This document shows, one piece after another, positions 13,059 to 26,840 of a stretch of DNA of 64,000 bases. A program made the translations under genes and the position numbers. Each line of letters begins with the position of its first letter. The first letter of the stretch is position 1. Origin of the DNA: Amblyornis subalaris (taxonomy: Eukaryota; Chordata; Aves; Passeriformes; Ptilonorhynchidae). The notes under the pieces were generated by a model, which made no database searches, was not told where the DNA came from, and saw only the letters and a list, made by a program, of their open reading frames with translations. The DNA is taken from the NCBI GenBank assembly GCA_018881555.1, contig JACAXG010000018.1:2745561-2809560 (forward strand), read 5' to 3'.

Positions 13059-13405
13059 TTACAAACACATGTGACCATACATACACNGAAACACGAGACA
13101 ACTCTTATGTCTTTGAGGGCTGAAAAATTGTTTGATAGGTCTGTAAGACCCATCTTCTGCAACTTCTGCATTAGACTTTTGCAACAGATCTTTCACACGT
13201 AATTTGGCGTGAATTATATGTTCAGCAATAAATGTTGCACATGTAATTTGACACAATGGGCAACTTCTCTTATTTTTTTCAGTGCTGGATTGCTGGTCTT
13301 GATCAAAAAATCTTGGTGTTAAACCACCTGGGGGACTTTGTATCAAGACAGGGTGAGGGATGATGCTTCTCTTAGAGGGAAAAAGGTTCAGAGATGCCTC
13401 TCATA
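13059..13405 (-). other. orphan open frame with Cys2-His2-like motif
   Basis: About 115 codons are open on the minus strand between stops, inside intron 8 of SLC2A9, without an evident gene context. Counting from a TTG codon at 13346 (no ATG is needed to keep the frame), the translation has CPLC at residues 29-32 and H-x2-H at 43-46, giving C-x2-C-x10-H-x2-H. After it come a basic, possibly helical stretch (HAKLRVKDLLQK) and RPIKQFFSP at 69-77. The composition is protein-like rather than low-complexity. I do not recognise the family. It may be a decayed retrocopy fragment, a real exon of an unknown transcript, or chance; one codon contains an N. Confidence 0.25.
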
Positions 13406-14870
13406 CAAAACATGGGAAAAATGTGATATATTGTTTTCACTTGCAAAGCTAAAAGCAAAACAAATTCTAGTCAGGGAGGACAGTTTGGACTAGGTTTTCC
13501 ATAACAGCAAGTTTCCCTGGTGAAAACAATTCTGGTTTTGAGGTTATAAACAGACAACAACTTAATTTTNTAGTTATGATTATACAAATCCAAAACTCGT
13601 TAACTTGCAAAACCCGCTAAGATGCTTATGACTCATAAGAAGTGGAAGATGATTCACCAGTTTTCAAGTATTTATAGTTCTGAATGCTCCACTGCTATGC
13701 ACTGGTAACTGTTACCTATTGAAGATCAAGTCAAAATATGCTATACAGTAGAGTAAATGAAATAACAAGAAATTCAGTATATGCTCAAGTACAGACAAAA
13801 GAAGAACCTTACTACAGTTTTCTGTGATAGCACCTGGGTTATGTGCCAAATTGCAAAGGCTGATACTTGTTTATGTGTGATCATAAACACACATTTGTAG
13901 AACCCTATACCCAGTCACGATAATTAACACAGCTGAAAGTACTGAAAACGTGTAAAAAAATATTGCAACCAAAATTCTCTCAACANAAACGTTCGGTGAT
14001 AATAAGGCAACTGATATGCAAGCTACATTAACAGTTCACACAACTTACTTTTGTCTGTCAGGAAATACTTGTGGATAAAGTTGAAGAAGGAAATGTCAAC
14101 CTTTTCACTAGAGTCAGCTGCAGATACCAGGGCTGACACGATGAAAGCAGAGTGCATTAAAATAGATCAGACAAGATTCTCTGGATAAAATGAATGTGTA
14201 AGCAAGTCCTACAGCCCAAATGGGAAGTCACNGAATACTATTCCCTACTTATATCCTGGCCCTAAATTATACTANGCAAACCCTATCAGATTTTCTGGAT
14301 GTCTCACCTCTGTGAAGAATTTGCTGTATATGTGAATGTCAAGTATAGACACACTTTCTCTCTCGTGTATTTTGGATAAAGGTCTGAGTAAGACTGCATG
14401 ACTTGATTCAGACTTAATGTGGCAAGCTAACACTGTGCTATTTCCATTTTAAATATCAGGATTAAAATGGATAATCTCGTTTATATCACTTTATGAGACA
14501 ATGTGTAATATCCTGCATCCAGGAAAAGGAGAGGAACACCAGACTGAGAATTATAAGTTGGGGTTTTTTGATTCATATTTTGATGGATATCCATTAGTCT
14601 ACTCTATGAATTATATATTTTAAAACAAAAAAAAAGGGGCTGTTTAAACTGGATTAAAACTTGAATTTAGAGGCCTAGCATCAAATTTGACCGTATAAGC
14701 ACAATCCTTAAATAAATCTCTGCCTACAAGGCTCTTACATCAATTTGCCTGTATCTGTGTTAAAGCCATGACAGGATAAGATCCTACACACCTTCTGTAG
14801 GTACCTGTCTAGAGATTACTCTCAGAAAAGCATGGAATTGATTGCTAAATTTCTAAACTCAGTCTGAAGT

Positions 14871-14928
14871 ATATTGCAATAAGGCATCCTTAATCCTATT
14901 GCAATATTGCAATAAGGCATCCTTAATC
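14871..14928. repeat. 25-bp direct repeat, 33-bp period
   Basis: The 25 bases beginning ATATTGCAATAAGGCATCCT occur at 14871-14895 and again at 14904-14928 without a mismatch. A small local tandem duplication inside intron 8. Confidence 0.85.
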
Positions 14929-17900
14929 AGCTTCACTTGGCAGTGAAACTTTCTGTTCACTAAAGATGCTCTCCATCCTCGATGCTTGCCAGACCAGCAT
15001 GGCCAAGACAGAGCCCACGCAGGGACTCACCCTAGCCAGATGCTTTTGCCTCAGCAGTGCTTGGCAACACCCATTTCCATATTCCTATTATCTCCCTTCA
15101 GTAAACTGTAGATAGCTCTGAAACAAAGCTCCTTCTGTTGATGATTTAGTGGTTAAAAGCATTAAGCTGTGTCATGTTTATGTAATCACAGTAAGACTAG
15201 ATCTCAACCTTGATCTATGACAGCTTATTGTGCTGGTGCTTTATTTTCCAATGATGGTATTTGAATGCCCTGGTGCAGATCATTCTGAATAGATTGATAA
15301 AAAAATTACTCAAAACCTATGCTTTTTAATCTTTAGCAGCAGAAGATAGGTCTTTTAAACTTTCATTTTTTAATTTTCTGAATATATCCTACAAAAGATT
15401 TTGCACTACATAAATGCAGCCTTTAACCATGTACACCTTGGGTCTTAGAAGAAGTGTTGTAAGGCAGACCTTCATAGTGAGACTTCTCTTGGAAGGAAAA
15501 TCATGGTTACTTCAACACATGTAGTTCTTGTCTATTCAAAAGTCCATGTGTATTTAAACAATTAAAAAGGAATAATGCCTTTGCCTAAAAGCAATCCCGT
15601 TGTAGATTAAGGCAGTGTGCATTAGCACAGTCACACTCTGCAGTCCATCCTGCAGTGAAAATGTGCCCAACATGCCTCTGGTCGTTGACAAACACCATGA
15701 TCTGAGATGCTGCTTGCCCAATCTCTTTTCTACTGCTGACTCTATCTGGGCTATTACAGGCCGAGATATTACCCTCAAATTGTGGCAATCCTTGAGCAAC
15801 AGCTCCTCGGGGTGAGGGGAGAAAGAGAGGGAAATGCCCTGTTTGCCCCATTCTTGCACTCTCCTCTACTTACATCCTGTTGGGAATTAGGGGTAGGTGA
15901 AGTCTGATTCTGGCTTAGGAGGAACACTGTCACATGGGATTGCATTAAAAGTCTTAACTGAAAATCAGATTATAACATAACTTCCTAGGAACCCTTGAGA
16001 TTCTAGTATTTGTCACCCTATTTTTTTCACTTGCTATAACTGATTACTGGAACATATTTCTTCCTGTTCTGACCCCGGTGGAACCACAGTTTCAGTAGAG
16101 ATATCTCATACTATCCTTTGGAAACCATGGAGGAAATGTGTGGGAGATCAGAATATCTATGGAAGTGTCTGGAATACCCTCGATTTAAGATGTGCCACGC
16201 CCTAAGCAGGGAATCTCTCCTTCTGTGTTAAGATCTATTAACATTGAAAGAAACACAGAACAAGTCTAAGAGCCCTTTCTCATGGCATCCTGCAGCAGAA
16301 TAAAATAATCTCACAAAGAAGGCTGGCTTCTTTGGCTTCTGTGTGGTACTGCAAAGGATTTCCTACATTCTTGTATGGTCTAGTACTCATTCCAGTATTT
16401 TAACTCGTTCCAGGCTTCACACAGCTTGTCTCCATNATGAGCTTTTAGTAACACCTTGATGCATCACCCGGTGGGAAATACTTAGGGCACAGTCTTCTCA
16501 ACACAGTCATAGCTAGTCTCTTTCTGTGAACATTATAAGAAAACCAAATGTGGTGCCACAGATGGCAAAATTGGATGTGGGATGCTTAATTTGAATAACA
16601 TTCCCTTTTATTCTATGCTGGCTTCACGGAGGAAGGAAGCAAACTTTTCAGACATTTACTTCTGCCTCCCCTTCCATTCACCCTACTGCCTTGCTAAAGA
16701 AAGGCACTGGGAAATGGTTCTTGTTGTCTACTAAGAGTAAGCCAACAACTAAAATTAATCCCAGTTACTAAAAATTAGAAATAGCCACAGTAATCAATCT
16801 TACTGAAGAATAACTAAGTTTGTGAAATCTCCTTACTTTAGAATTTATACAACAGACTTCTAATAAACACAGGGAATTATTTAGATATATTCCATCCTGC
16901 TTCAAGAAATTTCATCAGGTTAAGTAACTTACTGATATAACATGCCTATGAGTGGTAAATCTATTCAGTATTTCATTCCAGAGGATGCCAAACTTCAGAA
17001 GCAAACTCAAATTAATGGGCAACTTCTCTAAAAAGTAATTGTCTAGCCAGTCCTCTAAAACAAATCTGTGTTCAGTACATCAGGTGGAATTCTCTATAAT
17101 TAACCAAAAAATATACAGGAAGTTTATATTGTCTCCCCAGAGAGAAGCCAGAGCATCAAGTATGCAGTGCTAGAACACATGTATTTCATGCAAATGGGAG
17201 TTGCAGCCAAATTATGTAAGTGAAAGGAAGGTGATGATGCACATGTTTCATTTTCCAATGTCTTGTTTATACGGCTTTTGCTCGAGAGGAAGAGTGATCC
17301 GAGGAAATACAGAACTACAAAAAGGATGGGATATTAACTGCCTTTCCTCACGGACCACATCAATTATTTCTATTGGGCTGCTGCTCCCAGGAAACACATT
17401 AAAGGGAGACTTTCAAAATTTTTAACAGTTTTAATATTTTATCTCTTAAATACTACTTTGATTCTCTTTGAAATACATCTTTTTCACTGTTTTCCTTGGG
17501 CTTTATAGGGGTCTCCTCAATGGAGCTCATCAATACCCAAGGATTCTTACTGAGGCTCAGAGCCTCATGACCACCTAATTTATGTGTAATGATCTCAGAT
17601 GATACATGATTTCTAGTGGACCTGTCCAATAGCTATTTCATTTATGTGGACAGAAACTATACCTCTGTTACTGATTACCTCTACTGAAATTCTGGAGTTT
17701 ATTGTCGATAAAATCTAGTTTCTGCTCTCAAGCACAACATATTAAAAAATACCAGGAAAATTAAGTTCTCTTCTTGCTTTCTTCTGTTTCTTCGCTGAGT
17801 AGTACAAAAGACATACACGCCTGACTTAACACTTAAGGCCATGAAACAGATTTTTTAAAAAATGGCAAAAGGAGACATTGGAAGAGGTTGAGGGTGAGAG

Positions 17901-19662
17901 GAATCCCCTGTCCTTAGTGCTAGGCATGAAAAACTTGAGAGGAAGTTACTTGAATACATAAGCTGCAAAACCTTCAACTGAAAAACTAAATTCATGTTGT
18001 TTTTCCTTGAAACAATAGCAATGAAATGCTATTGAAGATTAAGGAAATAAAATTAAGGCCACAAAGCAGCATGTCTTGAACTGAGAAATTGGAAGAGAGC
18101 AGAGATATCAATATATCAGCATTTCCAGAGACAGAGCAAGGTAGCATTAACAGAAAAACTATTTAAAAAACCTCTTCTTGAGTACAAGATGTTACTGCAC
18201 ATACCAGGAGTGAAAGCAGACACATCCACCTGATTGTGTATGAACAGTGTGCTCTGAATAAGCCCCACAAACTGACAGCACAGAAGGAACTGAAAAGATG
18301 ACAGACCCCATTTATAGAATGGCTTTAATATCATGGAATCATCTCCATGTAATTATCATCTGCTTTCACATAAAAGAGGGGCATTCTTCACTTAAATCAG
18401 TGGTAGAATTATTATTTTTACATATACCTTAAACAAAGAAGCATGTGTGAGATATCAAAAAGAAGAAACTGTAAGAGGTAGGGACTTTCATGTGTCCCTA
18501 TTTCTACCATTAAAAAGAATCATAAATGAATATCTCTTTACTTAAAAAAAAAATAGATGGATTAGCCAAAAACAGATTTGTGGAAATTCACAAATATCAG
18601 AAGATATTTGTGACCGTTTAGAGTCCTTATGTCCTAGACTATAAGAAAATATACTTGATAGCTGGAGTTAACATTTTGTGGGTCACAAGAAGTTACTCTG
18701 CAACTGGAAAGGATTTTTTTTCCAAAACTGTTCTTCTGACATTTAAAAATGCTTGCTGGTGTGTTCAGTATTGTGCAAATAGAGTTGGTATGTAATACGT
18801 GAGGAAAAAATTCTAACAAAGAAAGTACTTGCTCATTTGCAGCTTTCCATTCCAAAGACTTCTCCCATCACTTCATATTTATTGCATTGCAAACGGAAAT
18901 GTATTTCCTTTCGCAATTAATCGTGTATTCACCTACTAAAATTTTGAGGGTTAGTTTGCTCATTTAGTGTATTTTTTTCTTAGTCATCTTTTCCAGTTTG
19001 AAATATGAAAGAAAAAAAGTGCACGGATGATTTTTTCTATTAACATTTTCCTCTACATTCGGAGCAGAGCAGAGGCCCACAACCTACTCAGGAGCTCATG
19101 TGTTATGAAAGGATGCCTGAGTAAGGCAGCAGAATTTAACACCACATGGGACACTCTTGCTCTAGCAGGCTGGCTTTACTTTTCCACCAACCTAGGTGGC
19201 TGTTTCTGCCAGCCACACCGAACACGTGTAGCTGTACTGTGCCTGAGCCTTCTCCAAACGACACTGCCTGCTTCCCACCAGGCACACAAGAAGACTCTGA
19301 GATGTGAATACACTGCTACCAGGTAAGGTTATTCTACCAGGTGAAATAATTTATGAGTTACCATTAATATACTTTGGCCCTTGCTGTTTCTGCCCTCTTC
19401 CTCTTCACTCATACAAAGCACTGCAGGATATCCCAACTTTTTATGTTTCCTTCATAGAACTAAAATTAAAGATCATCTTAAAAAAACATCCCAACACACA
19501 AATTTGGTTTAGGATTAAAATTAGAAATAATATTTTGAGTTGCTTTATCAACCAATACACTTCATCAACATACTATTCTTTTTATATTTTAACCTATATA
19601 AGAAAATAAAATCAGTAATNTAAATATCAAGCATGCTAATGGATTTTTATAACCATACTTAC

Positions 19663-19773
19663 AGAAAAAACAGCAGCCAGAGTCTCAACAGCACCGGTAC
19701 TTAGTGTAACATAGGGGATTGTTTCACGATTGATCCCAGCTTCACTAAAGATGTTGTTTGTGTAGTACCAGAT
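19663..19773 (-). CDS. SLC2A9: SLC2A9 exon 8 (residues 311-347, end of helix 7 and helix 8)
   Basis: This exon encodes [20 protein letters not shown] and then [17 protein letters not shown], 37 codons with phase 0 at both ends. The first Ile (311) completes the NAI motif of helix 7, the hydrophobic residue reported to influence hexose selectivity in mammalian GLUT9. YVTLSTG and ETLAAVFS are almost as in mammals. The acceptor is TCTGATACAG and the donor is TCT followed by GTAAGT. Confidence 0.97.
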
Positions 19774-21951
19774 CTGTATCAGAGAGAATAAAATGAGTTA
19801 TTAATAGTTATAGATTGAGCTACAATACATTGGTATTCAGCTCAATCTGCCCGAGGCCGGACTGGTTAAAACTCTGAGCACTCCCAAATGACCAAGGCCG
19901 GACAGGACAACAAATTGAGGGAAGGTGCAAATTCCAGGTGGATTAGTCACAACGCTGTTGTAGTTCTGCTTGCAGACCCAGGCAGAATTACAAACAACTT
20001 AAACCTGATTTAGCCTAACTCACTCTAGGAGTGAATCAAAGAAACTCACTTTAAACTTGGACAAGTGGATACAAATGGGTTTTGTGTGGCTGAGCCACAC
20101 TGCTTAACAAGCAGGTTCGTGTGACTTTATGGAATACTTCAATGGCACATAGCAACACAGGAGAAAACAGGAAAGAGATGTTGAGAGGCACTGCAGAAGC
20201 TGCTCGGTTTTGGAAAGATGTCACTGGACATCTGCAGTCAAGCCACCTCCTAACCTCTCTTTACTACTCACAGAAAGAAAAGACACTTTTAGAATGAGAG
20301 GTGCTTGGTGAAAAGCAAAAAGCTGTTTTTAGGATGAAATGAATCACAGTCTAGAAGTAGCTGTCACTAATGGACAGAAACACAGGTTGCATACCTTAGA
20401 GGAAGCCAATCAGGTTTGGTCAGTAGAACCATATCCAGCAGTGATATATCCATGCAAAGAATATATAGTGGCAACATTCAAAAATAGCAAATCTGGTAAG
20501 CATCTGAGTCCCATTCACATCAATTATGTTCAAAACCCGTGTAATATTTATGTTTGACTCAAGATGACAGAAAAGAACTAGCCAAAGATTTTGGCTGTCA
20601 AAAGCATGCAAGAAGGAGAGACTGCCTTGGAGAGAGAAAAAATAATCGATTTACTAGAGAAGATGAAAAATAGTTGAAACAACTGATTATCAAAAGAAAA
20701 TAAAGTTCTAAACCACAGATAATTTATCTGTGACTACAAAACTGAAAGCCTGAGATAATGATGGCACTAAACATTAATGTAGCACTGATTTTTTTTGCCT
20801 TATGCTGTCCATGGTACAAGCCCTAACAGGGCAGGCACTGCTAAATAAAAGGCTTGTCTGATGAATGGAAGTGTTATGATCATATGAGGAAAACCCTGCT
20901 GCCTGCCAGCATATTATGCACATGCTACATCTGTTTGTCAAGATACTAACTCAGCAGCTTTGTAAAAAAAAAAAGAAAAACTAAATTCCCAACTAGCCCT
21001 TCAGCAAAGCTGCTTGTCCCAGGTCAAAAAAGAAAATCCAACTCATCTTACATGAAATCCAAGTAAAATAACCTACCAAGGAGCAAAAAGTCACCTTAGA
21101 GATTAACTGACTGAAGACTTTTATGCCTACTGCTGGACCATCAGCTCTCACCAGAACAGATGCAGTGACAAGAAATGATAGCAGCAAACTTCTTGAAGTA
21201 ATTTGCCTTCATGTAGCACATGCTGGTGTTAACCGTGCACTGGTCAGCTGACACAGAGCACAGACAAGCAAAACCAAGGATCAAGATACTCCCAATTCCC
21301 TCTGAAATGTTTATGCCCACTGATAATTTTTTGGTGTTTCAGTACTCTGACAACGTATTGACTTCCCATATACCTACACAGTACCTAAGGAGAACAAAGT
21401 AGCACAAAAACTGTGATAAAAATAATTTTCTTCTTCATACTACAACTTACAAGATCGATTTAGTGCAGTAAAATTAGAAAACGTAATATAGGCATTTCAT
21501 TCTTTACATCAGTTTTGCATAGCAGCTCGAGCTTCTAAAAATGACGAAGATATTGCAGGTGTGCACACCTTAAAAGAGAAGAAACAGGCCAAAGAGCCAC
21601 TTAAGCAGTTAAAATGTGAATGAAATTTGCCAAAATGCAACAACTAGAACATAAGATGTTTCGCAAGTGGTTTACAGAAGAGCATGACTGACCACTGATG
21701 GTAAGGTTAAAAAACTGGTAGAGCAAAGCCAGGATGAGATTCACTGACTTATTACTCTCTGTAGAAGCAAAAAATTAAATTAGCATAAAAATTAACAAAA
21801 TGCACATATTTCAAAGCAAAAACGTGAGTGTTTTTCAGCCTGTGTACCTTCAAACAGAGAAAACCATCGGCAAATTTACTAGGTGTACTTAGTAAGCTAA
21901 TGATGGCTTTTCTACTTTCACTTCAGTTATTTTTCTAACATAGTTTTTGTT

Positions 21952-21971
21952 AGCTAATGGTTCCATTAGCT
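21952..21971. repeat. perfect hairpin in an AGCTAATG cluster
   Basis: AGCTAATGG, a two-base TT loop, then CCATTAGCT form a perfect 9-bp inverted repeat. Further AGCTAATG-like copies lie just before (near 21893) and after (near 21981), so the motif occurs four times in about 100 bases. Confidence 0.7.
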
Positions 21972-24089
21972 TACAAAATTAGCTAATGATTAGGCTAAAA
22001 GTTTTGGAAAGAAAGAGCTGTGGAAAATGGTGCAGAAGGCTCAAAAACTGTGGGCAACAACGGAGACACAGACTGTGGCACACTGTGAACTCACCCCTCC
22101 CTACACCACCTGGTGCTCTCCATACCAGCTGTGAAGAGCACACCATGATACATTTTTTGCATACTGGAAACATGCATTTTACACAGATCCATTTTCAGCA
22201 TAATTTCTTTCCACTTGAAATACAGCCTCAAGGACAGACCTTACAGAAGCCTAGGGATCCCACTTCGGGAATGACTCCCTTAAAGCAATATGCAGTACAG
22301 TACATTCCTCGATATGAAAAAAGATAAATTTCACCAGTGTAAACTTTTGTTTTGTGGCTTCTTTGGAACTGAGATAAAACGGTGGAAGATAAATGAATTT
22401 CTTATGGCTTGTATGTGCCAAATAAATGTTATCAGACTAAAAGAGACTATTACAAAATCATTTATTTATGTCAATTTAGGTCAGGTATTCTGTTATAATT
22501 GAAAACCTAACATGGTCAGAGTTTCACCAAGATTTCTGTTCTGTGTGGAAACAAACAAATGTGGTGTTTTTAAGCAAAACAAATTTTTATTTGAAGTAAA
22601 AGCCTCAAAAGGAAGCAAGTGTTCTCAGAGACGAGCAGGATCATTACAGAAGTCTGCCAGTTGGCAATTTCCCTGGAGTGTGACCTGAGATTCTCGCCTG
22701 AAGGAATCCCAACTTTCCCATATGCCCTGTCCAGATGGTAGTTGTGGAAAAGACCAGACTGACTAACAGGGCACTACAGACAAAGCCAATGAGCTAGAAG
22801 GAGCATTTACTGCCGGTTAAACCCGGCTGATGCTGGCTCACACCCAGCAGGTTGGTTCAGATGCACTCAGGCAAGCCAAGACCCAGGTTCAGCAGTACCT
22901 GTCACACCTGGACCTGTCCTCTCATCTTGGATCAGGGTGACTTGAGCAGTATTAGCCAGAAAAGCCAAGCAGCCGAGGCAAGTCGTTGAAGGCTGGTCTC
23001 TTAATCAAGTGGTCCAGCTATTTCTCTTGACCGCTCTCATAAGTTGCTTTAATCTGCTTTACTATTAACTATTATTAATAACTATTTAAATAATCGATTT
23101 CAGAGCACAAATTTTGCACGAATAATGTTTTTTTTCACATTTCGTGGCATTGCATGGGAGGAGAAACAAAGTAATAATAAAAAAGCTAAGNCTTGAAATA
23201 GCCAACCCAACACACAGGTTTCCTAACAAACACAGTTTTTCTGAGGCATATTCTCAGAAAGTGGCCATTCAATGGCACTTTTAAATAACTCTGGCATCCA
23301 TTTTGGACTGGACATGTCTCACTATCCCCCCAAATCCTCCTTCAAGCTATGAGAGTGTGGCTTTGTTCTGCCACAGAATACTGGACAATTTCTGTCATCT
23401 ATTAAGTATCCTCAAAGTCACAAAACTCTTCTATTTCCCATGAAAATTTAGCTGTGACCTTTTTTTTTTGGGCAATGTATTTCCATTATTTGAACAGTGT
23501 GTTTATTACTATGTGTCATTTTATTTCACTTATGTGTTGATAAATCTTAGAAAGAGAGGATGACAAGATAATTCTGAGGATTTTTCTCAAAAATGTATTC
23601 ACAATGAGGAGTAAAATAGCCTGTCATTAGCACTGAAATCCTACCATTAGAAGAAAACACCACCTATACAAACGTTTTTATAGTTTACCCCACAGAATGA
23701 AAAAATCTTCTCATACCCTCCGAGTATTTTGCAAAAAATTTTAGACACCAGATTTATAATTGCATTGATCTTTTAAATGGTCTTGGACAAATTACCTTTT
23801 ATTTGGTATTTTAAAACTACAGAGATATCTGAGATAATCCCGATCTAGTGTTCATAGATGCAAAAGCACATAGACGACTTAGCCCCGGGGAAAAAATCTA
23901 GGTGAAGTGTGCTGCAGAGCCACAGTAAGAATTGCTCGCAGCAGCAATAATATTGCTTTTCATATATATAAGCAAAAAACACCTTTGAACTGTGACAAAA
24001 ACCCCTTTCCCTTTGAGGTGCTTCATGAGAATATTTGTTTTGTGCAGCATAAAGCATCTGAGCTGGGTGCCACAAGCTGTAGCAAGGAT

Positions 24090-24290
24090 AGTTTTGGCTG
24101 GATACAAAGAAAAGGCTTTTCACAGTGTAAGTGGTGTAAACACCTGGCACAGGTTGCCCAGGGAGGTTGTGCACTCTTCACCCTTGAACTGCACAAAGCC
24201 CTCGGTAGCTTGGGCCAAACCTGAAGCCAGTCCTGCTCTGAGCGGGGTCTTGGACCAGGTGAAGGATCTTCCAACCTCAACTGTCCCTTG
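24090..24290 (+). mobile_element. CR1 LINE fragment, old
   Basis: A short, diverged piece containing CACCTGGCACAGGTTGCCCA and GGGAGGTTGTG, then a region ending in GATCTTCCAACCTCAACTG. This corresponds to the CR1 segment just before its 3' end. It lacks a clear terminal octamer repeat. Limits are approximate. Confidence 0.8.
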
Positions 24291-24907
24291 ACCCTTTCAT
24301 AGCTGGTGCAATAGGCTCAGACAGTTGGAAAAGGAGACTTCTGATATCCATTGGCCTCAGACACATTAATAGTCAATAAGATTAGCTNTTGACTGTTCTA
24401 TATTTTTTTCCTCAAGAAAAGGATGTCACTTTCCAAGATAGGAATATTGAAGCAACAACAAAATCAAACATGAAGTGTGACCGCTTAAAATCACTTATAG
24501 CAACTTTTGCTGACTTCTATAAGTACAGAACTGAACCAATCCAAGCTGAAATGTCCGCTGAAGACACTGGATAAGCATGGGGCATATCTGACCAGAAACA
24601 GAGAATATGTGTATCAGAAGTGAAAGCTGCACACTCTTTCTTTGCTGACCTGTGCTACTTTTTCATGTATTTCTTCAAAGTTAACATAACATGGCTTCCC
24701 ACACAGTTTTTGTTTTAAAAAACCCAAACCAACTGAGCAATACAGATCTCTGAGGATCTTTCCATGTGCTGCTGTCACAGAATCACTACTAATAAGAAAC
24801 AGCCATAAAATGAAACTCGTGGAGGTTGCTGAATGGTATAGCCCAAGCCTTGTTTTAACTGAAAGGAGGACCCCAGGAGATGCTGTGGCCTGGAGAAGGA
24901 CACTTAC

Positions 24908-25095
24908 AGCGTTTAGCCCACAGAGCTGGTAGCAGCCCATGGTGACCACCACAGTGACAATCTGCCACCTCACAGCGCGGGTTCTCAGGAGCTGAGGTAT
25001 CGACACCAACTTGGTGTTTCTCTGGACTCGAGACTCTGCCAAAACTTCTTCTATTTCATGAGACACGTCATCTTTCCCAAGGAATTTCTGAAAAG
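24908..25095 (-). CDS. SLC2A9: SLC2A9 exon 7 (residues 248-310, central loop and helix 7)
   Basis: The largest exon here encodes the rest of the intracellular loop ([20 protein letters not shown], then SRVQR) and helix 7 ([20 protein letters not shown]). QLCGLNA is the GLUT9 form of the QQxSGxNA substrate-site motif in helix 7. The acceptor is CTCTTTGCAG and the donor is GCT followed by GTAAGT. It completes Ala248 and ends at phase 0 at Ala310, so the NAI selectivity motif is split between exons 7 and 8, as expected from the mammalian gene. Confidence 0.97.
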
Positions 25096-26822
25096 CTGCA
25101 AAGAGAGGACACGTGCTTCAGGCCAGACACTTGGCACTGTGTGCGTTTACAACAGACTTGCCTCTTCAAAATGCAAATGGAGACATACATGGGCTACAAC
25201 TTAATTATTCTTCTGCCACAATATCATTCTGCTCTGGGTGTGATCTGGTTCATCCCTGCTATTGGTCTCAGAAACTGCAACAAAAATATGACTTATTTGG
25301 TTCCCTACAAGACCTCTCCCTATTTCATATGTAATATAGCCTAAGGTCCAATGCAGACTGAAAACCCTGCGTAATTTGAAAAAAATTAATACCAAAACAG
25401 CTCTGAACATTATTTGACTTGGCTACTTTTGCAGCCTAACGATATAGGTGACTTCATTGCTGGAGATATGTTGGATAGAGAAGTAGTAAGATGTAAAAAT
25501 GTATGAAAGTCTGGTAAAGAAAAGGCATTTGAAAGGAATAGCTATTACTCTTCATATTACCTCTCTTTTTTTGCTGTCATATAGACAAGAATTCACTTTG
25601 TCAGGATGATTAATATTAGAAAGAATTACCCAGAGCAGTTCAAGACTTTCTATCTGTCAATGCTGGAGACATGGGAACAAATTTACATGGCCAATGTAAG
25701 CAACCAACCAACCTCATCTCCCTGGAAACACCATTTAGTATTGCACATCGAGGGCTTACTGAGACAGTCTTCCACTGTGAATAACACAGGCTCTCCACCT
25801 CTCACACCTCCTCCAAGATACAAACAGATACCTCCTAATGGACGTGGGGTGTCTCCACCAACCTTGTTTTACAGATACTGTACGTGCAGGTGATACTTTT
25901 GTCTCAATCTAATGAACATACCCCAGGGGTTGGCATTTTAAGAGGTGTTTAAAGTGCTCATCATCTCGGAATGACTGCAGAGAAACAGTGACATTACACA
26001 CACCCCTGCAACAAGGCTTTGTGACCCAGCAGGATGCTAACACTCAAAACAATCTTTTACACGGCAGGTCACTTAAAATTCTTATTTTTATTAAATGAAT
26101 ACGTTCATTTAGTTCACCTAAGAGCCAAATCCAATTTTCTTATCCACAGGTTTGCAGAACTCTGCCTATAAATAAATGGCGAGATATTTCAGTATGTTTA
26201 CATACCTTTGGATCACAAAAAGCACTTGGGTGGTCAAGAAAGCCAGAGATACTGACTAGTCATGGTTAATATGTCCAGATTCTATTTAGATTTCGAAGTT
26301 ACAAAATTTTATCTTTACCCAGTAGGTGAAAAGGCCAATTAGTGGCATCTCAATGTTGTGAGGGATAGGTCACACAAATGAACTGGTGGCCTCCCTGGAC
26401 CATCCCTCTCTGTCACTTTGGTGAATGCACAAGGCTGCACATTCTGCCTGGCTCCCCGTCTGGCAGTGCAGGGAACTAACTTGAGCTCTGGGCCGAGATT
26501 TTCTGAGGCACTTAGCACTTCTAATGCATTTTAATGGGCCCTACACGACTCTGCTTAACAAGAAGGATGTTTTTTTAAGTGATGAACCTCCTCTGGGTGT
26601 TGAGTCAATTCATAACACTCATATATTCTGATAACCAGCTTCTCTCTTGTGAGAGGAGAGGTTGGAATTTTTAAACCTTTCAGAAACAGCACAAGATTTA
26701 TCTTTTCACACAGGTTGTAAAATCATAAATGAATTGACAAATTCAGACCGCAGAATCCAAATTTTAAGCTGCTCAGTTTTGCCCTTTGCCACTGCCCACT
26801 TTTTAATAAATAACATGCTAAA

Positions 26823-26840
26823 CACTCATTTTAATGAGTG
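26823..26840. repeat. perfect 8-bp hairpin
   Basis: CACTCATT, loop TT, then AATGAGTG, in intron 6. A short palindrome in AT-rich DNA that may be chance. Confidence 0.55.

Larger units (their letters stand above)
11321..19662 (-). other. SLC2A9: intron 8 of SLC2A9
   Basis: It contains the orphan open frame at 13059-13405, a 33-bp period tandem duplication at 14871-14928, and AT-rich sequence. A GC-richer stretch near 15590-15860 has overlapping open frames on both strands but no recognisable family. Confidence 0.75.
19774..24907 (-). other. SLC2A9: intron 7 of SLC2A9
   Basis: It contains a short CR1 fragment on the plus strand at about 24090-24290 and a cluster of AGCTAATG motifs with a perfect hairpin at 21952-21971. 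Otherwise nothing was recognised. Confidence 0.78.
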
